DNA from: Pseudomonadota bacterium
Lineage (GTDB): Bacteria > Pseudomonadota > Alphaproteobacteria > Rhizobiales > Devosiaceae
DNA: 9,734 nucleotides
Reading direction: 5' to 3'
Assembly: GCA_023437755.1 (NCBI GenBank)
Contig: JAEZFJ010000082.1
Coordinates: 1-9,734, forward strand
Below are positions 1-7,965 of the stretch, in pieces; the stretch's first letter is position 1; the number at the start of each line of letters is the position of its first letter. Below the pieces are notes generated by a model that saw only the letters and a program-made list of their open reading frames with translations, had not been told where the DNA came from and did no database searches. A program made the translations under genes and the position numbers.

Positions 1-1
1 G

Positions 2-1180
2 CGCTGGGCCACGCCCGAGGCGCGCGCCTCCATCTTTCAGTTCATGGTCTATGTGCCCGGTGGCGTTGCCTCGGTGTTTCTCGGCATCTGGCTGAGCAAG
101 CACGGCATCCCCGCGGACCAGATCGGCATCATCAACGCTCTGCCGACCTTTTGCCTGTTGCTGCTCAACATCGTCGTGGGCCGTGTCGCCGACAAGGCCG
201 ATGACTGGCGTACGGCGCTGATCGTCATTTCGGCCCTGTCCGCGCTGGCGCCGCTGCCGCTCTACTTCGTCTCTGAGTTCTGGGGCATTCTGCTGATCTG
301 GGCCCTCTGCGGCACCACCAATGGGCTCGTCGCCCCCGTGATCGACGCAGCCTGTGTCCGCATGACCCGGCGCAACGGCACGGACTTCGGCGTGGTTCGC
401 GCCTGGGCCACTGTCGGCTACGTCTTCGCAGCCGGTGGTCTTGGCCTGTTGCTGAACGTGCTCGGGTCCTCCGTTTTTGTGACCCTCTATGTCGCAATGG
501 TCATCATCCGCGCTGCGCTCGCCTTCCTCCTGCCTCGCTTCCGGGCACCGGCGCCGCATCTGACGCTGGCAACGGTAGCGCCGGAAAGCGCGCCGCAGCC
601 GAGCCGGCTCAAGGATTCACTCAAGCTCTGGTTCGTGCTGCCGCTGCTGGCCTTTTCGCTGGTCAACTCCAGCAACGCCCTGATCGGCGGCTTCGGCGCG
701 CTGCTTTGGCACGAGAATGGCGTGCCCAACTACTATATCGGTCCCTTGCTCGGTGTGGCTGCGGTTGGCGAGGCGGTGCTGATGTTCGCCTGGCGGCGCT
801 TCGGCGGCCGGGTGACGGCGCGCAACATGATCCTGGTGGCAGCGCTCGCCGGTCTCGTCCGCTTCACCATCATGGCGTTCAACCCGCCCGTCTGGGTGCT
901 CTTCTTCACCCAACTGCTGCACGCCTTCAGCTTCGGCATGGGCTATTTCGGCACTGTGCACTTCATTGCCAACTGGACCAACGAGGCCAATGCCGCCGAG
1001 GCGCAGGGCTTTGCCAACATGCTCAACATGGGAGCTTCCATGCTGGCGCTGATCGTGTTCGGCGTCCTCGTCGAGTTCTTCGGCTCAGCGGCGTTCTTCT
1101 ATTCCACCGTCACGGCGCTGCTGGCGGTTGGCTGCGTGGTGCTCTCGCTGCGGCTGCGCCCGCCCAAGGATGCGCAGTAA
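2..1180 (+). CDS. MFS transporter, phenylpropionate-permease (PPP/HcaT-like) type, 5' end missing
   Basis: Probably an inner-membrane secondary transporter of the major facilitator superfamily; the substrate cannot be read from sequence. The frame is open from base 2, and the 14 residues before the first ATG (position 44) already read like the family's N-terminus (ARASIFQF leading into helix 1), so the true start is probably a few codons upstream of the window. 392 residues are visible, close to the usual 390-410 of this family, with about 11-12 hydrophobic segments. A motif-A-like loop GRVADKADDWR lies at visible residues 60-70 between helices 2 and 3. An acidic helix-4 region (VIDAACVRM, about 113-121) followed by DFGVVRAWATVGY (about 128-140) matches the D...YGxxRxWGSxGF signature of the PPP/nucleoside-symporter-like branch. 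A central hydrophilic loop near residues 185-210 separates the two six-helix halves. It ends in TAA with no clear terminator after it. MFS assignment is firm; the subfamily is likely. Confidence 0.88.
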   Translation, partial: RWATPEARASIFQFMVYVPGGVASVFLGIWLSKHGIPADQIGIINALPTFCLLLLNIVVGRVADKADDWRTALIVISALSALAPLPLYFVSEFWGILLIWALCGTTNGLVAPVIDAACVRMTRRNGTDFGVVRAWATVGYVFAAGGLGLLLNVLGSSVFVTLYVAMVIIRAALAFLLPRFRAPAPHLTLATVAPESAPQPSRLKDSLKLWFVLPLLAFSLVNSSNALIGGFGALLWHENGVPNYYIGPLLGVAAVGEAVLMFAWRRFGGRVTARNMILVAALAGLVRFTIMAFNPPVWVLFFTQLLHAFSFGMGYFGTVHFIANWTNEANAAEAQGFANMLNMGASMLALIVFGVLVEFFGSAAFFYSTVTALLAVGCVVLSLRLRPPKDAQ

Positions 1181-1226
1181 TTCGCCAAGATCCAGACTCC
1201 GGAACGTGCACCACGGCGGCATACTC

Positions 1227-1487
1227 CTAAGCAGATCGGGTCATCACCGGGTTGCCGGTGTTCGCCACCCTGGCGCTCCAAACCACATGGTCGAGCGCGC
1301 TAGCGGAGCCAGACATGCCGACCCTGCGCAGTTCCACCATTCCATCAGCATCGAGCGCCCGTGGCACACCGTACGGGTTCGGCAGCGTGAACTGGCCCCG
1401 AGCTGGATTGCAGCCGGGGTCGCGGAACACCCAGTCGTCACCGTCGCGCTCAAAGCCGTTGCCCAGCCCGGCGGCCCAGTGCGGCAT
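1227..1487 (-). CDS. Possible small hypothetical protein, 86 aa
   Basis: I do not recognise this protein. It is the only plausible occupant of the 1181-1551 gap. The minus-strand frame stays open back past the terminator at 1552-1579; the only ATG between that terminator and the body of the ORF is at 1487, preceded by a weak AGG five bases upstream. The predicted product has a normal globular-looking composition (DGDDWVFRDPGCNP, then PNPYGVPRALDADGM), and roughly 80% of its codons end in G or C, as expected of coding DNA here. The plus-strand frame sharing the same third positions is serine/proline/arginine-rich and looks like a shadow. It would lie tail-to-tail with the transporter gene, 46 bp apart. 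It has no obvious promoter or terminator, so it may be a gene remnant or not a gene at all. Confidence 0.28.
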   Translation of the reverse strand: MPHWAAGLGNGFERDGDDWVFRDPGCNPARGQFTLPNPYGVPRALDADGMVELRRVGMSGSASALDHVVWSARVANTGNPVMTRSA

Positions 1488-1551
1488 GTGGACCTGCAGA
1501 CGCTGAAGGCCATCCTGGAAGGCAGGGCCGGCCGCTAGACCGGAAAAGAAG

Positions 1552-1579
1552 CGGCCCCGGATCACTCCGGGGCCGTTTT
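1552..1579. terminator. Probable bidirectional intrinsic terminator
   Basis: A perfect 9-bp GC-rich inverted repeat (CGGCCCCGG / CCGGGGCCG) encloses a 6-base loop ATCACT. On the plus strand TTTTC follows the stem; on the minus strand the stem is followed by CTTCTTTT. It begins 17 bp past the stop codon of the large minus-strand gpr-like gene, so it most likely ends that transcript, and it could also stop readthrough from the left. Confidence 0.8.
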
Positions 1580-1596
1580 CATCCATCTGATGCCGC

Positions 1597-4500
1597 TCAG
1601 GTGAGGCGGCCGCTGGCATGGGCCAGCATGGTGTAGACCTTGCCGCGATCCGAGAGCAGGTACTCGCGGGTCTCCGCCGCCGGGCGCGGACCGGCAGCAG
1701 CCCGCTTCAGCAACTGCTCGAACTCGCCCATATAGGCCTGGGCGGTGCGGGTGAACTCGGGCTCGCGCTGCATGCGGCGGCGCACCTCGTCATAGGTGCC
1801 CTGGCCGGACAGCGTATAGATGCGACGCGAGAACACGTTCGACTCGCCCGCCTGGTAGCGGGTCCAGGCGTCGGCCAGCGCGGTGTTGTCGATCGCGCGG
1901 GCAATCTCCTCAGTCAGCCCTGACAGGCCCTGCGGCTGCTGCGCCGACTGGCTGCCCTGCTGTTTGGCAGTGGCGTTGCGCAGCACGTCGCGCAGCCATC
2001 CCCCGGTGCCATCGGTAGCCGCGGGAGCGGGTTCGGCGGCGGGCGCGGGGCGCGGCTCGGGCTGGCGGACAGGCTCGGCCTGCTGGACCGGCTCCGGCTG
2101 ACGAATCGGCTCGGCAACCGGCGCGGGTTCGGCCACGACGGGCTGCGGCTGAGCCGGGCGCTCCAACGGACGGATGGGGTCGACCAGGGTCTGGCGGGCA
2201 GGCTCGGGCCGGTAGCTCTCGCGCACGGGTTCGGGCTGGCGCGGTTCGCTGCGCAGGGCAGGGCGCTGGGGCGGCCTGCGGTCGTTCACGTCGTGCGTGG
2301 TCGGCTGGCTGCGGACGATGGCGTTGAGCTCGCTCAGCGCCTCGATCTGCTCGGCCACGACGCGACGCATGGCGGCGGCGCTGGCGCGGGTTTCTTCCGG
2401 CAGTTCGTTGATGCCGCGCGTAAGCTCGGCGCGGGTGGCCTCGAGCTCGTGACCGACCTCGCGTGCCGTCTCGCGCATGGCGCGGGCGGTGTCGGCGAAG
2501 CGCTGGGTGGCCTCCTCCATCGCCCGCTGCATCTCCACCACCATCTGCTGCTGTGCCTGCTGCAGGGCGGTGTTGGCGCGGCGGCCCTCTTCATCGGCCG
2601 TGGAGCGGAAGTCGCCGAGGCGGTTACCCACATCTGCGGCGGTTTCGTCCAGCGCCTGGCGGAAGGTGCCGGTCGACTGGTCGATGGCCTGGCGCAGCTG
2701 TCCGGTGTTGGACGAGATGGCGGTGCGAACCGACATGGTGCTGTCGTTGATCGTGTCGGCCAGCGTGCTGGTGGTCGAGGTGAGCACGTCGGTGACGTTG
2801 CCGGCCGTCGATGCCAGCACGTCGCTGACCTTCTCGGCATTCTGCTCGAGCGCGTCGTTGACCTGGCGGGTCTGGTCGCTGAGCGCCAGGCGCACGGACG
2901 AGGCGGTCTGGTTGAGGGAGGCAGCGGCGGCCTCGGCGGCACGCTGCACGGCGCTGTCGACCTGGGCAACGTTGCTGCTGAGCGTCTGGGTGGAACGCTC
3001 ATTGGTGGCATAGAGCGCGTCGTTGACGTCCGAGGTCGATGACTGGATGGCCTCGGTGATCGTGCCCGTGGTGCGGTCCAGCGTCTCCACAACGGTGCCG
3101 GTGGTCGCCTGCAGAGCCTCGTCCATGGCGCGACGGGCATTGATCAGGCGGCGCTCGGTGTCGTTGACGGTGTCCGCGATCGACTGGGCGAACATGCGCA
3201 TGCGGTTGTCGATGTCGTCGGCACGGGAAGCGAAGCTCTGTGCCAGCGCATCCATGGCGCCGCGACGGTCTTCCAGCGTCTCGAGCGCCTGCCCGCTGGT
3301 CTGGGCCAGCGAATCCGAGGCCTGCATCATGCTCTGCGCTTCGGCGTCCAGCTTGCCGAGGACGCCCGAGAACTCGTCCACCATGGAACGGATCGTGGAC
3401 TGCAGTGCGCCCACGTGCTGGCTGACCAGCGCACCGGCCTGCTCGGTCTGCCCGATGGCATCGCGCACCGTGTTCGAGTAGCTGGAGGTCTGCTGGGCCA
3501 CGCTGGTCTCGAGGTTCGCGAGATTGGCGGTGGAAGCATCCAGCACCCGCTGCAGCAGCAGGTTGGAGTCGTTGAGCTTGCCCAGAGCGGCCGTGACGTC
3601 GCTGAGGATACGCGAGGTCGACACGGCCATGATGGCTTCGGCCTCGCGAGCATTCTCGCTCAGCGCGTCGCGCAGCAGATTGCCATGGGTGCTGAGGGCG
3701 CCCTGCAACTGATCCGACTTCTCGCTGACCAGGGCGGCGAACGCGTTGGTCTGCTGCTCGACCGACCGGTTGATGTCGGTCAGGCGCGTTTCGATGGTGT
3801 CCACAGCCGTGACGGCCTTTACCGACAGCAGATCGTCGATATCGGTTGCAGCGATCCGGATCTGCTCGAGCGCGGTCCGCACCGCGCTGTCCATGCGGTT
3901 GGCGGTGTCGACGATGTCGGTCGAGATGTTCTGCGTCGCCGCGGTGATGCGGGTAGCGATGGTTTCCTCGATCCGGTCGGCGCCGGCTTCGAGATCGGCC
4001 ATCGACTGGGTGATCGAGGTGTTGATCGAAGCATTGAGCGCCGCAAGGCGTTCCGCCGTGATATCGGCGCGGGCGGTGATGGCCGCGGGCAGGGTGCCCA
4101 GGCGCTGGTCCACCATGTCGGTGATCGCCTTGCGAGCAGAGTTTACACCGGCTTCGATGAGGTCCGCAGCGCGACGGGCGCTCTCGCCGACGGTGCTGCT
4201 CGCGGACTCAATGCGCTCGGTGATGCCCTGCTCGGCATCCGAGATGCGCACCAGCGCGGTCTCGACATTGGCGCCGAAATTGCCGTTCACCTCGCTCATC
4301 TTCTCGGTGATCAGCGACGACATCGCATCGACGCGCTCGTTCATGGTGTCGGTCACGCCGCGCAGCGAGGTCTCGATGCGATGGCGGGCCTCGTCGCCCT
4401 GCTGGACGATGGTGTCGGCCAGTTCGGCTGTCCGCAGTCCCAGCGTCTCGCCGAGCGAGGAGGTGTGGGTGGCAAGGGTGTCGCTGAGCGCCTGCGTGCG

Positions 4501-7086
4501 GGCATTGAGCGCCTCGGACAGCTGGTGGGTGCGGTTGCCGACGGTCTGTGCCAGCTGCTGCGTGCCGCCGTCCAGCGCCTCGCGCAGTTCGCCAGCGCGT
4601 GCACCGAGTTCCTCATGCAGCCGACCGGTACGCTCGTCGATCTGGTGCGTCAGGTCGCCGGTGCGCGTCTCGAGTTCGAGGGACATTGCAGTGGTCCGCT
4701 CGGCCAGCGTCTCCGTCAGCCGCTGGGTGCGGCCGGCGAGCGCCTGGTCGAACGCTTCGGTGCCGGTGGCCAGCGCCTCGCCCAGTTCCTGGCTGCGAAC
4801 GCGGATGGCCTCGTTCATGTAGCGGCTGCGGAGCTGCAGCGTCTGGTCCAGTTCGCCGGTGCGTTCGGCGATGGCCTGGGTGATCTCCCCGGCGCGTGCA
4901 GCGAGGGTCTCGGACATCTCGCCCGTGCGTGCTGCCAGCGTCTCGGAGATTTCGCTGCTGCGGGCGGAAAGAGTGTTGGAGATTTCGCCGGTGCGCAGGG
5001 CAAGCGTTTCAGAAATCTCACCCGCGCGCAGGGCGAGGGTCTCGGAGATTTCACCCGTGTGCAGGGCGAGGGTATCGGAGATTTCACCCGTGCGCAGGGC
5101 GAGGGTACCTGCCATTTCGTTGCTGCGCGAGGAGAGCGTGTCGGCCAGTTCGCCGGCGCGGCCGGTGAGCAACTCGTCGAGGGCGCGGGTGCGATTGTCG
5201 AGGGTCTCGTCGATCAGGCTGGTGTGGCTCTCGAGCGAGGCAGCCAGTTCCCGCGAGCGATTGGCGAGGTTGTCGCTGACGCTCTGGGTGCGGGAGGCGA
5301 GCACGTCGCTCATTTCGCGGGTGCGCTGGCCGAGGATGTCGTCGAAGCGGCCGGATTCCTGGTTCAGGGCCATCTCGAGCACGTTGGCGCGGGCAGCGAA
5401 GGTCGTGCCCTGTTCCTCGAGCCGCTGCACCAGTTGGTCGCCCTTGTCACCGATCACGCCATCCAGGGTGTGGAGGCGGGTGTCGAGAATGTTGGCGATC
5501 TCGTTGAGACGAGCGTCGAACTGCGACAACGCATCCTGTCCGGCCGAGGACAGGGTGATGCGAGCGCGCTCGGACGTGTCGTCCAGTGCACCGTTGATCT
5601 CGATCACTGCCGACTGCAGGCGGCTGTCGAGGGCATTGAGCTGGATCGACACCGATTCATCGAGCTGGCGGCCAAAGGTACCAAGCAGCATCTCGGCATC
5701 GCGCGAGCGCGTCGAGATATCATCGACAAGGCGCTGGCCAATGCGATCGAGCCCGCCGGTGACTTCCTCGCCGCGCTGACGCAACTGCTCCAGCAGAGAG
5801 CCGCCACCTTCGGTGAGCAGGCTCGCAATGGTCGCGGTGCGCTCGTCGAGCGCGTGCGTCAACTGGCCGGTCGTGCTGTCGAGCAGGCCGGCAAAGGCAG
5901 CGGTGCGCTGCTCGAAATTGCCCGACATCGCCATCGTCTGCTCTTCGATGCGGCGAGCCCGATCGTCGATGGCTCCGGTGATGGTGCTGGCCTGTGTATC
6001 CAGCGCGTCGGTGAGGGCGCGCATGCGCGCTTCGACGTCGCTGGTGACGCGGCCGGCGCTCTCGTCCAGTGTCTGCGACAGCACCGCGGTGTGGTCGCCG
6101 AAGGTGAGTGCCAGGCGGGTGGTGCTCTCGTCCAGCGCCGAAACGACGTCGCTGGTGCGGTTGTCGACCAGTTTAACAAAGGCGTGGGTGCGTTCCGAGA
6201 ACGCACCCGTCAAAGTGTTGCCGGCGGTTTCGAGCGCGCGCGTCAGGTTGCCGCCGCTCTCTACGATGGTGCCGGCGATGCGCTGGCTGATCATGTCGAG
6301 ATCGAACACCAGGCCCGTGTGGCTCTCGGTGATGGCTTCGCGCACGCGCTCGGTGTTGGTGAGCACGCTTTCGCGCTGGTTCGCAAGCTCCGCGATCAGC
6401 GCGCGCATTCGCGATTCATTGTCCGAATAGCTGCGTTCGAGTGCGGTGACCTCGTTGTGGATCATCACCTCGAGTTCGCCTGCGCGGGAGAGGGCGCGTT
6501 CGAGCCCATCGCCGAGGGCGTTGACCTCGCGGCGCACCGCCTGGCCGACCGAAGCCACCTTGTCGGCAGCCGTGACTTCGGGCTCTGCAAGGCGAATGGC
6601 GGCCTGGGTGATGGATGAGGCAGCGTTGCGCAGGTCCTGCGCGCGGCGGAACAGCGTCGCGACGGCGAAGAATGCCGCCACCGGCAGGAACATGATGGCG
6701 ATCAACGCAATGAAGTCGATGGTGCCCATGAACTGGCCGAGATTGGCCAGTTCGCTGCCGTAGCGCATATAGGCGCCAGCGCCGGACACCAGCAGCCAGA
6801 GGATCGACAGGCCGAGCGCGATCCAGGTCGGAGTGGCGGACGACCGGCTCTGCAGATTGTAGAGAATGCGCGAGGTGGGGAAGCGGTCGTCATTGGCGAC
6901 GACGCCGGCCTGCTGGGCGATCTTGTCGGCGGCGCGCAACCGCTCGGAACGTGTGGGCTCGGCCGGCCGCTTCTCGTTCTGCGACGGGCTCGGTTCGATG
7001 CTGAACACCGAGTCCTTGAGGGCGTCCTCGACGGCGGAAAATGCCAGCGCGGCGGGATCGTTCGTGGGGGTCGGGTTCTTCGCCAT
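1597..7086 (-). CDS. GPR/RgsE-like growth pole ring protein, giant membrane-anchored coiled-coil protein
   Basis: Likely homologue of Agrobacterium GPR and Sinorhizobium RgsE, which localise to the growing pole and are needed for unipolar growth; such proteins are often annotated kinesin-like or apolipoprotein-like. From the ATG at 7086 it has 1829 residues (Agrobacterium GPR is about 2100). A GTG at 7152 would add 22 residues, but these lack family character, and the MAKNPTPTND start is preferred although its ribosome site is weak (GAGAG, 11 bases upstream). A polar N-terminus (1-87) is followed by two membrane helices at about 88-106 and 124-146, flanked by basic residues (SRILYNLQSR; LFRRAQDLR), so both ends are inferred to be cytoplasmic. 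Residues about 180-1590 are almost entirely 11-residue helical repeats such as GEISETLALRT. A proline/glutamate-rich linker (about 1597-1696) and a C-terminal domain (about 1697-1829, with WTRYQAGESNVFSRRIY) complete it. No ATPase motif is present, so kinesin-like names would be misleading. The repeats limit alignment-based certainty. Confidence 0.85.
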   Translation of the reverse strand: MAKNPTPTNDPAALAFSAVEDALKDSVFSIEPSPSQNEKRPAEPTRSERLRAADKIAQQAGVVANDDRFPTSRILYNLQSRSSATPTWIALGLSILWLLVSGAGAYMRYGSELANLGQFMGTIDFIALIAIMFLPVAAFFAVATLFRRAQDLRNAASSITQAAIRLAEPEVTAADKVASVGQAVRREVNALGDGLERALSRAGELEVMIHNEVTALERSYSDNESRMRALIAELANQRESVLTNTERVREAITESHTGLVFDLDMISQRIAGTIVESGGNLTRALETAGNTLTGAFSERTHAFVKLVDNRTSDVVSALDESTTRLALTFGDHTAVLSQTLDESAGRVTSDVEARMRALTDALDTQASTITGAIDDRARRIEEQTMAMSGNFEQRTAAFAGLLDSTTGQLTHALDERTATIASLLTEGGGSLLEQLRQRGEEVTGGLDRIGQRLVDDISTRSRDAEMLLGTFGRQLDESVSIQLNALDSRLQSAVIEINGALDDTSERARITLSSAGQDALSQFDARLNEIANILDTRLHTLDGVIGDKGDQLVQRLEEQGTTFAARANVLEMALNQESGRFDDILGQRTREMSDVLASRTQSVSDNLANRSRELAASLESHTSLIDETLDNRTRALDELLTGRAGELADTLSSRSNEMAGTLALRTGEISDTLALHTGEISETLALRAGEISETLALRTGEISNTLSARSSEISETLAARTGEMSETLAARAGEITQAIAERTGELDQTLQLRSRYMNEAIRVRSQELGEALATGTEAFDQALAGRTQRLTETLAERTTAMSLELETRTGDLTHQIDERTGRLHEELGARAGELREALDGGTQQLAQTVGNRTHQLSEALNARTQALSDTLATHTSSLGETLGLRTAELADTIVQQGDEARHRIETSLRGVTDTMNERVDAMSSLITEKMSEVNGNFGANVETALVRISDAEQGITERIESASSTVGESARRAADLIEAGVNSARKAITDMVDQRLGTLPAAITARADITAERLAALNASINTSITQSMADLEAGADRIEETIATRITAATQNISTDIVDTANRMDSAVRTALEQIRIAATDIDDLLSVKAVTAVDTIETRLTDINRSVEQQTNAFAALVSEKSDQLQGALSTHGNLLRDALSENAREAEAIMAVSTSRILSDVTAALGKLNDSNLLLQRVLDASTANLANLETSVAQQTSSYSNTVRDAIGQTEQAGALVSQHVGALQSTIRSMVDEFSGVLGKLDAEAQSMMQASDSLAQTSGQALETLEDRRGAMDALAQSFASRADDIDNRMRMFAQSIADTVNDTERRLINARRAMDEALQATTGTVVETLDRTTGTITEAIQSSTSDVNDALYATNERSTQTLSSNVAQVDSAVQRAAEAAAASLNQTASSVRLALSDQTRQVNDALEQNAEKVSDVLASTAGNVTDVLTSTTSTLADTINDSTMSVRTAISSNTGQLRQAIDQSTGTFRQALDETAADVGNRLGDFRSTADEEGRRANTALQQAQQQMVVEMQRAMEEATQRFADTARAMRETAREVGHELEATRAELTRGINELPEETRASAAAMRRVVAEQIEALSELNAIVRSQPTTHDVNDRRPPQRPALRSEPRQPEPVRESYRPEPARQTLVDPIRPLERPAQPQPVVAEPAPVAEPIRQPEPVQQAEPVRQPEPRPAPAAEPAPAATDGTGGWLRDVLRNATAKQQGSQSAQQPQGLSGLTEEIARAIDNTALADAWTRYQAGESNVFSRRIYTLSGQGTYDEVRRRMQREPEFTRTAQAYMGEFEQLLKRAAAGPRPAAETREYLLSDRGKVYTMLAHASGRLT
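4876..5139 (-). repeat. Tandem 33-bp repeats (eight units) inside the gpr-like gene
   Basis: Consecutive 33-bp units start at 4876, 4909, 4942, 4975, 5008, 5041, 5074 and 5107. Units 5041-5073 and 5074-5106 match at 31 of 33 bases and unit 5008-5040 matches 5041-5073 at 27 of 33; the outer units are more diverged. Each unit encodes 11 residues of the form GEISETLALRT, covering about residues 650-737 of the protein. Multiples of 33 keep the frame, so copy number could change without breaking the gene. Confidence 0.85.
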
Positions 7087-7147
7087 ACTCTTTACAACTC
7101 TCGCGTCGGCTCTTGTGCTGGGCGGACTTGAGGCGTTGGTGTGACAC

Positions 7148-7167
7148 GGCACCCCTTGCGGGGAGCC
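7148..7167 (-). promoter_or_regulatory. GNRA-capped hairpin in the presumed gpr leader RNA
   Basis: Read on the minus strand the sequence forms GGC-U-CCCC, a GCAA tetraloop, then GGGG-U-GCC: a 4-bp G/C stem, one U-U mismatch and a further 3-bp stem. GCAA is a classic stable GNRA loop. It lies 62-81 bases upstream of the chosen ATG (7086), inside the likely leader, and contains the alternative GTG start at 7152. No U-run follows it, so it does not look like a terminator. It might stabilise the RNA or influence translation; that is inference. Confidence 0.4.
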
Positions 7168-7258
7168 CCATCAACAATAGGCAATTCGATGCAAATGCCC
7201 CGCATCGTCCTGCAACCCTCGCCGCCGCGCGCTGGCTCAGATCGCATCCTTACATTCA

Positions 7259-7297
7259 ATTTTAAGCAAACCGAACGTTTTCTTACTCAAGGGTTAA
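7259..7297 (-). promoter_or_regulatory. Candidate CtrA-type promoter of the gpr-like gene
   Basis: Positions 7283-7297 read TTAC-N7-TTAA on the plus strand (TTAA-N7-GTAA on the minus strand), matching 7 of 8 fixed bases of the CtrA consensus TTAA-N7-TTAA. On the minus strand a -10-like TAAAAT follows at 7264-7259, placing the box over the -35 region, the usual arrangement at CtrA-activated promoters. Transcription would start near 7252, giving a leader of about 165 bases. This AT-rich patch stands out in the otherwise GC-rich 7087-7438 gap. The gap holds nothing else clear, and no convincing -35/-10 pair was found for the plus-strand gene at 7439. Confidence 0.38.
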
Positions 7298-7428
7298 TTT
7301 TCCCTGGGGAAGTCCTGCCATCACAATCGGCCAACCAAGGCGAAGATGTGGCTTAAGGGGCTGTTCACGGCTGCCCGCTAGCGTGAGGGGGAGCGGCATG
7401 CCCACTGGTGGCGCGTAGTCGCCGGTTC

Positions 7429-7432
7429 GAGG
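7429..7432 (+). promoter_or_regulatory. Ribosome binding site of the Hpt gene
   Basis: GAGG lies six bases before the ATG at 7439. This is good Shine-Dalgarno spacing and supports that start. Confidence 0.6.
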
Positions 7433-7438
7433 CTTGTC

Positions 7439-7831
7439 ATGCGTTCCACATCATCCGCCGCCGAGAAACTGGATCAGGTTCAACTGCGTCGGGATGCCCG
7501 GCCAGTCGACCTCGTGCACCTGGCCAAGCAGTGCTTGGGAGACGAGCACCTCGAATACGAAATCCTCAGGCTCTTCGACACCACCATCGCCGCTTACCAC
7601 CAGCGGGTGGGGCAGGCGGCCAGTCTCGACGAGCTGACGCTGGCGCTCCATTCCATGCGTAGCGCCGCCACCGGCGTCGGCGCCTGGACAATCGTCGACC
7701 TTGTTGCAGCCGCCGAAGCCGACATGCGTGACGGCCGCGCCCTCCAGCCGGAGCAACTCGCCGACCTCTCCATTGCGGTGGAAGAGGTCCGCGCCTTTAT
7801 CGCCGACATGCTCAGCAACGAGCCGGCCTGA
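7439..7831 (+). CDS. Single-domain histidine phosphotransfer (Hpt) protein
   Basis: A 130-residue cytoplasmic protein that is essentially one Hpt domain, the four-helix-bundle module carrying phosphate between histidine kinases and response regulators in a phosphorelay. The core runs from about residue 23 (VDLVHLAKQCLGDEHLEYE) to 125. The presumed phosphorylated histidine is H71 in LALHSMRSAATGVGAW, matching the family pattern (A)HxLKGxAxxxGA, with R74 in place of the usual lysine. The motif then continues into an acidic helix (DLVAAAEADM) as in other Hpt domains. There is no kinase or receiver domain, so it must work with partners encoded elsewhere. It is transcribed divergently from the gpr-like gene across about 350 bp and precedes prfC on the same strand, although prfC seems to have its own promoter. 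It is too short and differently built to be ChpT. Domain call is firm; partners are unknown. Confidence 0.85.
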   Translation: MRSTSSAAEKLDQVQLRRDARPVDLVHLAKQCLGDEHLEYEILRLFDTTIAAYHQRVGQAASLDELTLALHSMRSAATGVGAWTIVDLVAAAEADMRDGRALQPEQLADLSIAVEEVRAFIADMLSNEPA

Positions 7832-7965
7832 ACGCCGGAACTGCCAGCTCCCACAGCGGGTTGAACGCGACAGGTTCCGGTGGAGGTCACCGCGGACCGC
7901 ACCCATATCCATGTTTACAGCCTGCATATGAGCGGCTCCTGAACCCAGCGGGCCCTCCGGCCGGT

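Noticed and set aside
1252..1506. Plus-strand small ORF in the 1181-1551 gap
   Set aside because: Its product is Ser/Pro/Arg-rich, typical of the shadow of a minus-strand coding frame, and it lacks a ribosome site.
3415..6618. A 1067-codon open frame on the plus strand opposite the gpr-like gene
   Set aside because: Its codons are exact reverse complements of gpr codons, so it is closed only where gpr uses TTA, CTA or TCA, which are rare in this GC-rich gene. The predicted product simply mirrors the 11-residue repeats and has no family character.
1597..7086. Kinesin, chemoreceptor or phage tape-measure identity for the giant protein
   Set aside because: There is no P-loop or motor domain, no receptor signalling hairpin and no phage neighbours. 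Two N-terminal membrane helices, hendecads and a Pro-rich linker plus C-terminal domain fit GPR/RgsE better.
7087..7152. GTG at 7152 as the start of the gpr-like protein
   Set aside because: The extra 22 residues have no family character, the GTG lies within a hairpin, and no ribosome site precedes it; the ATG at 7086 gives a more natural N-terminus.
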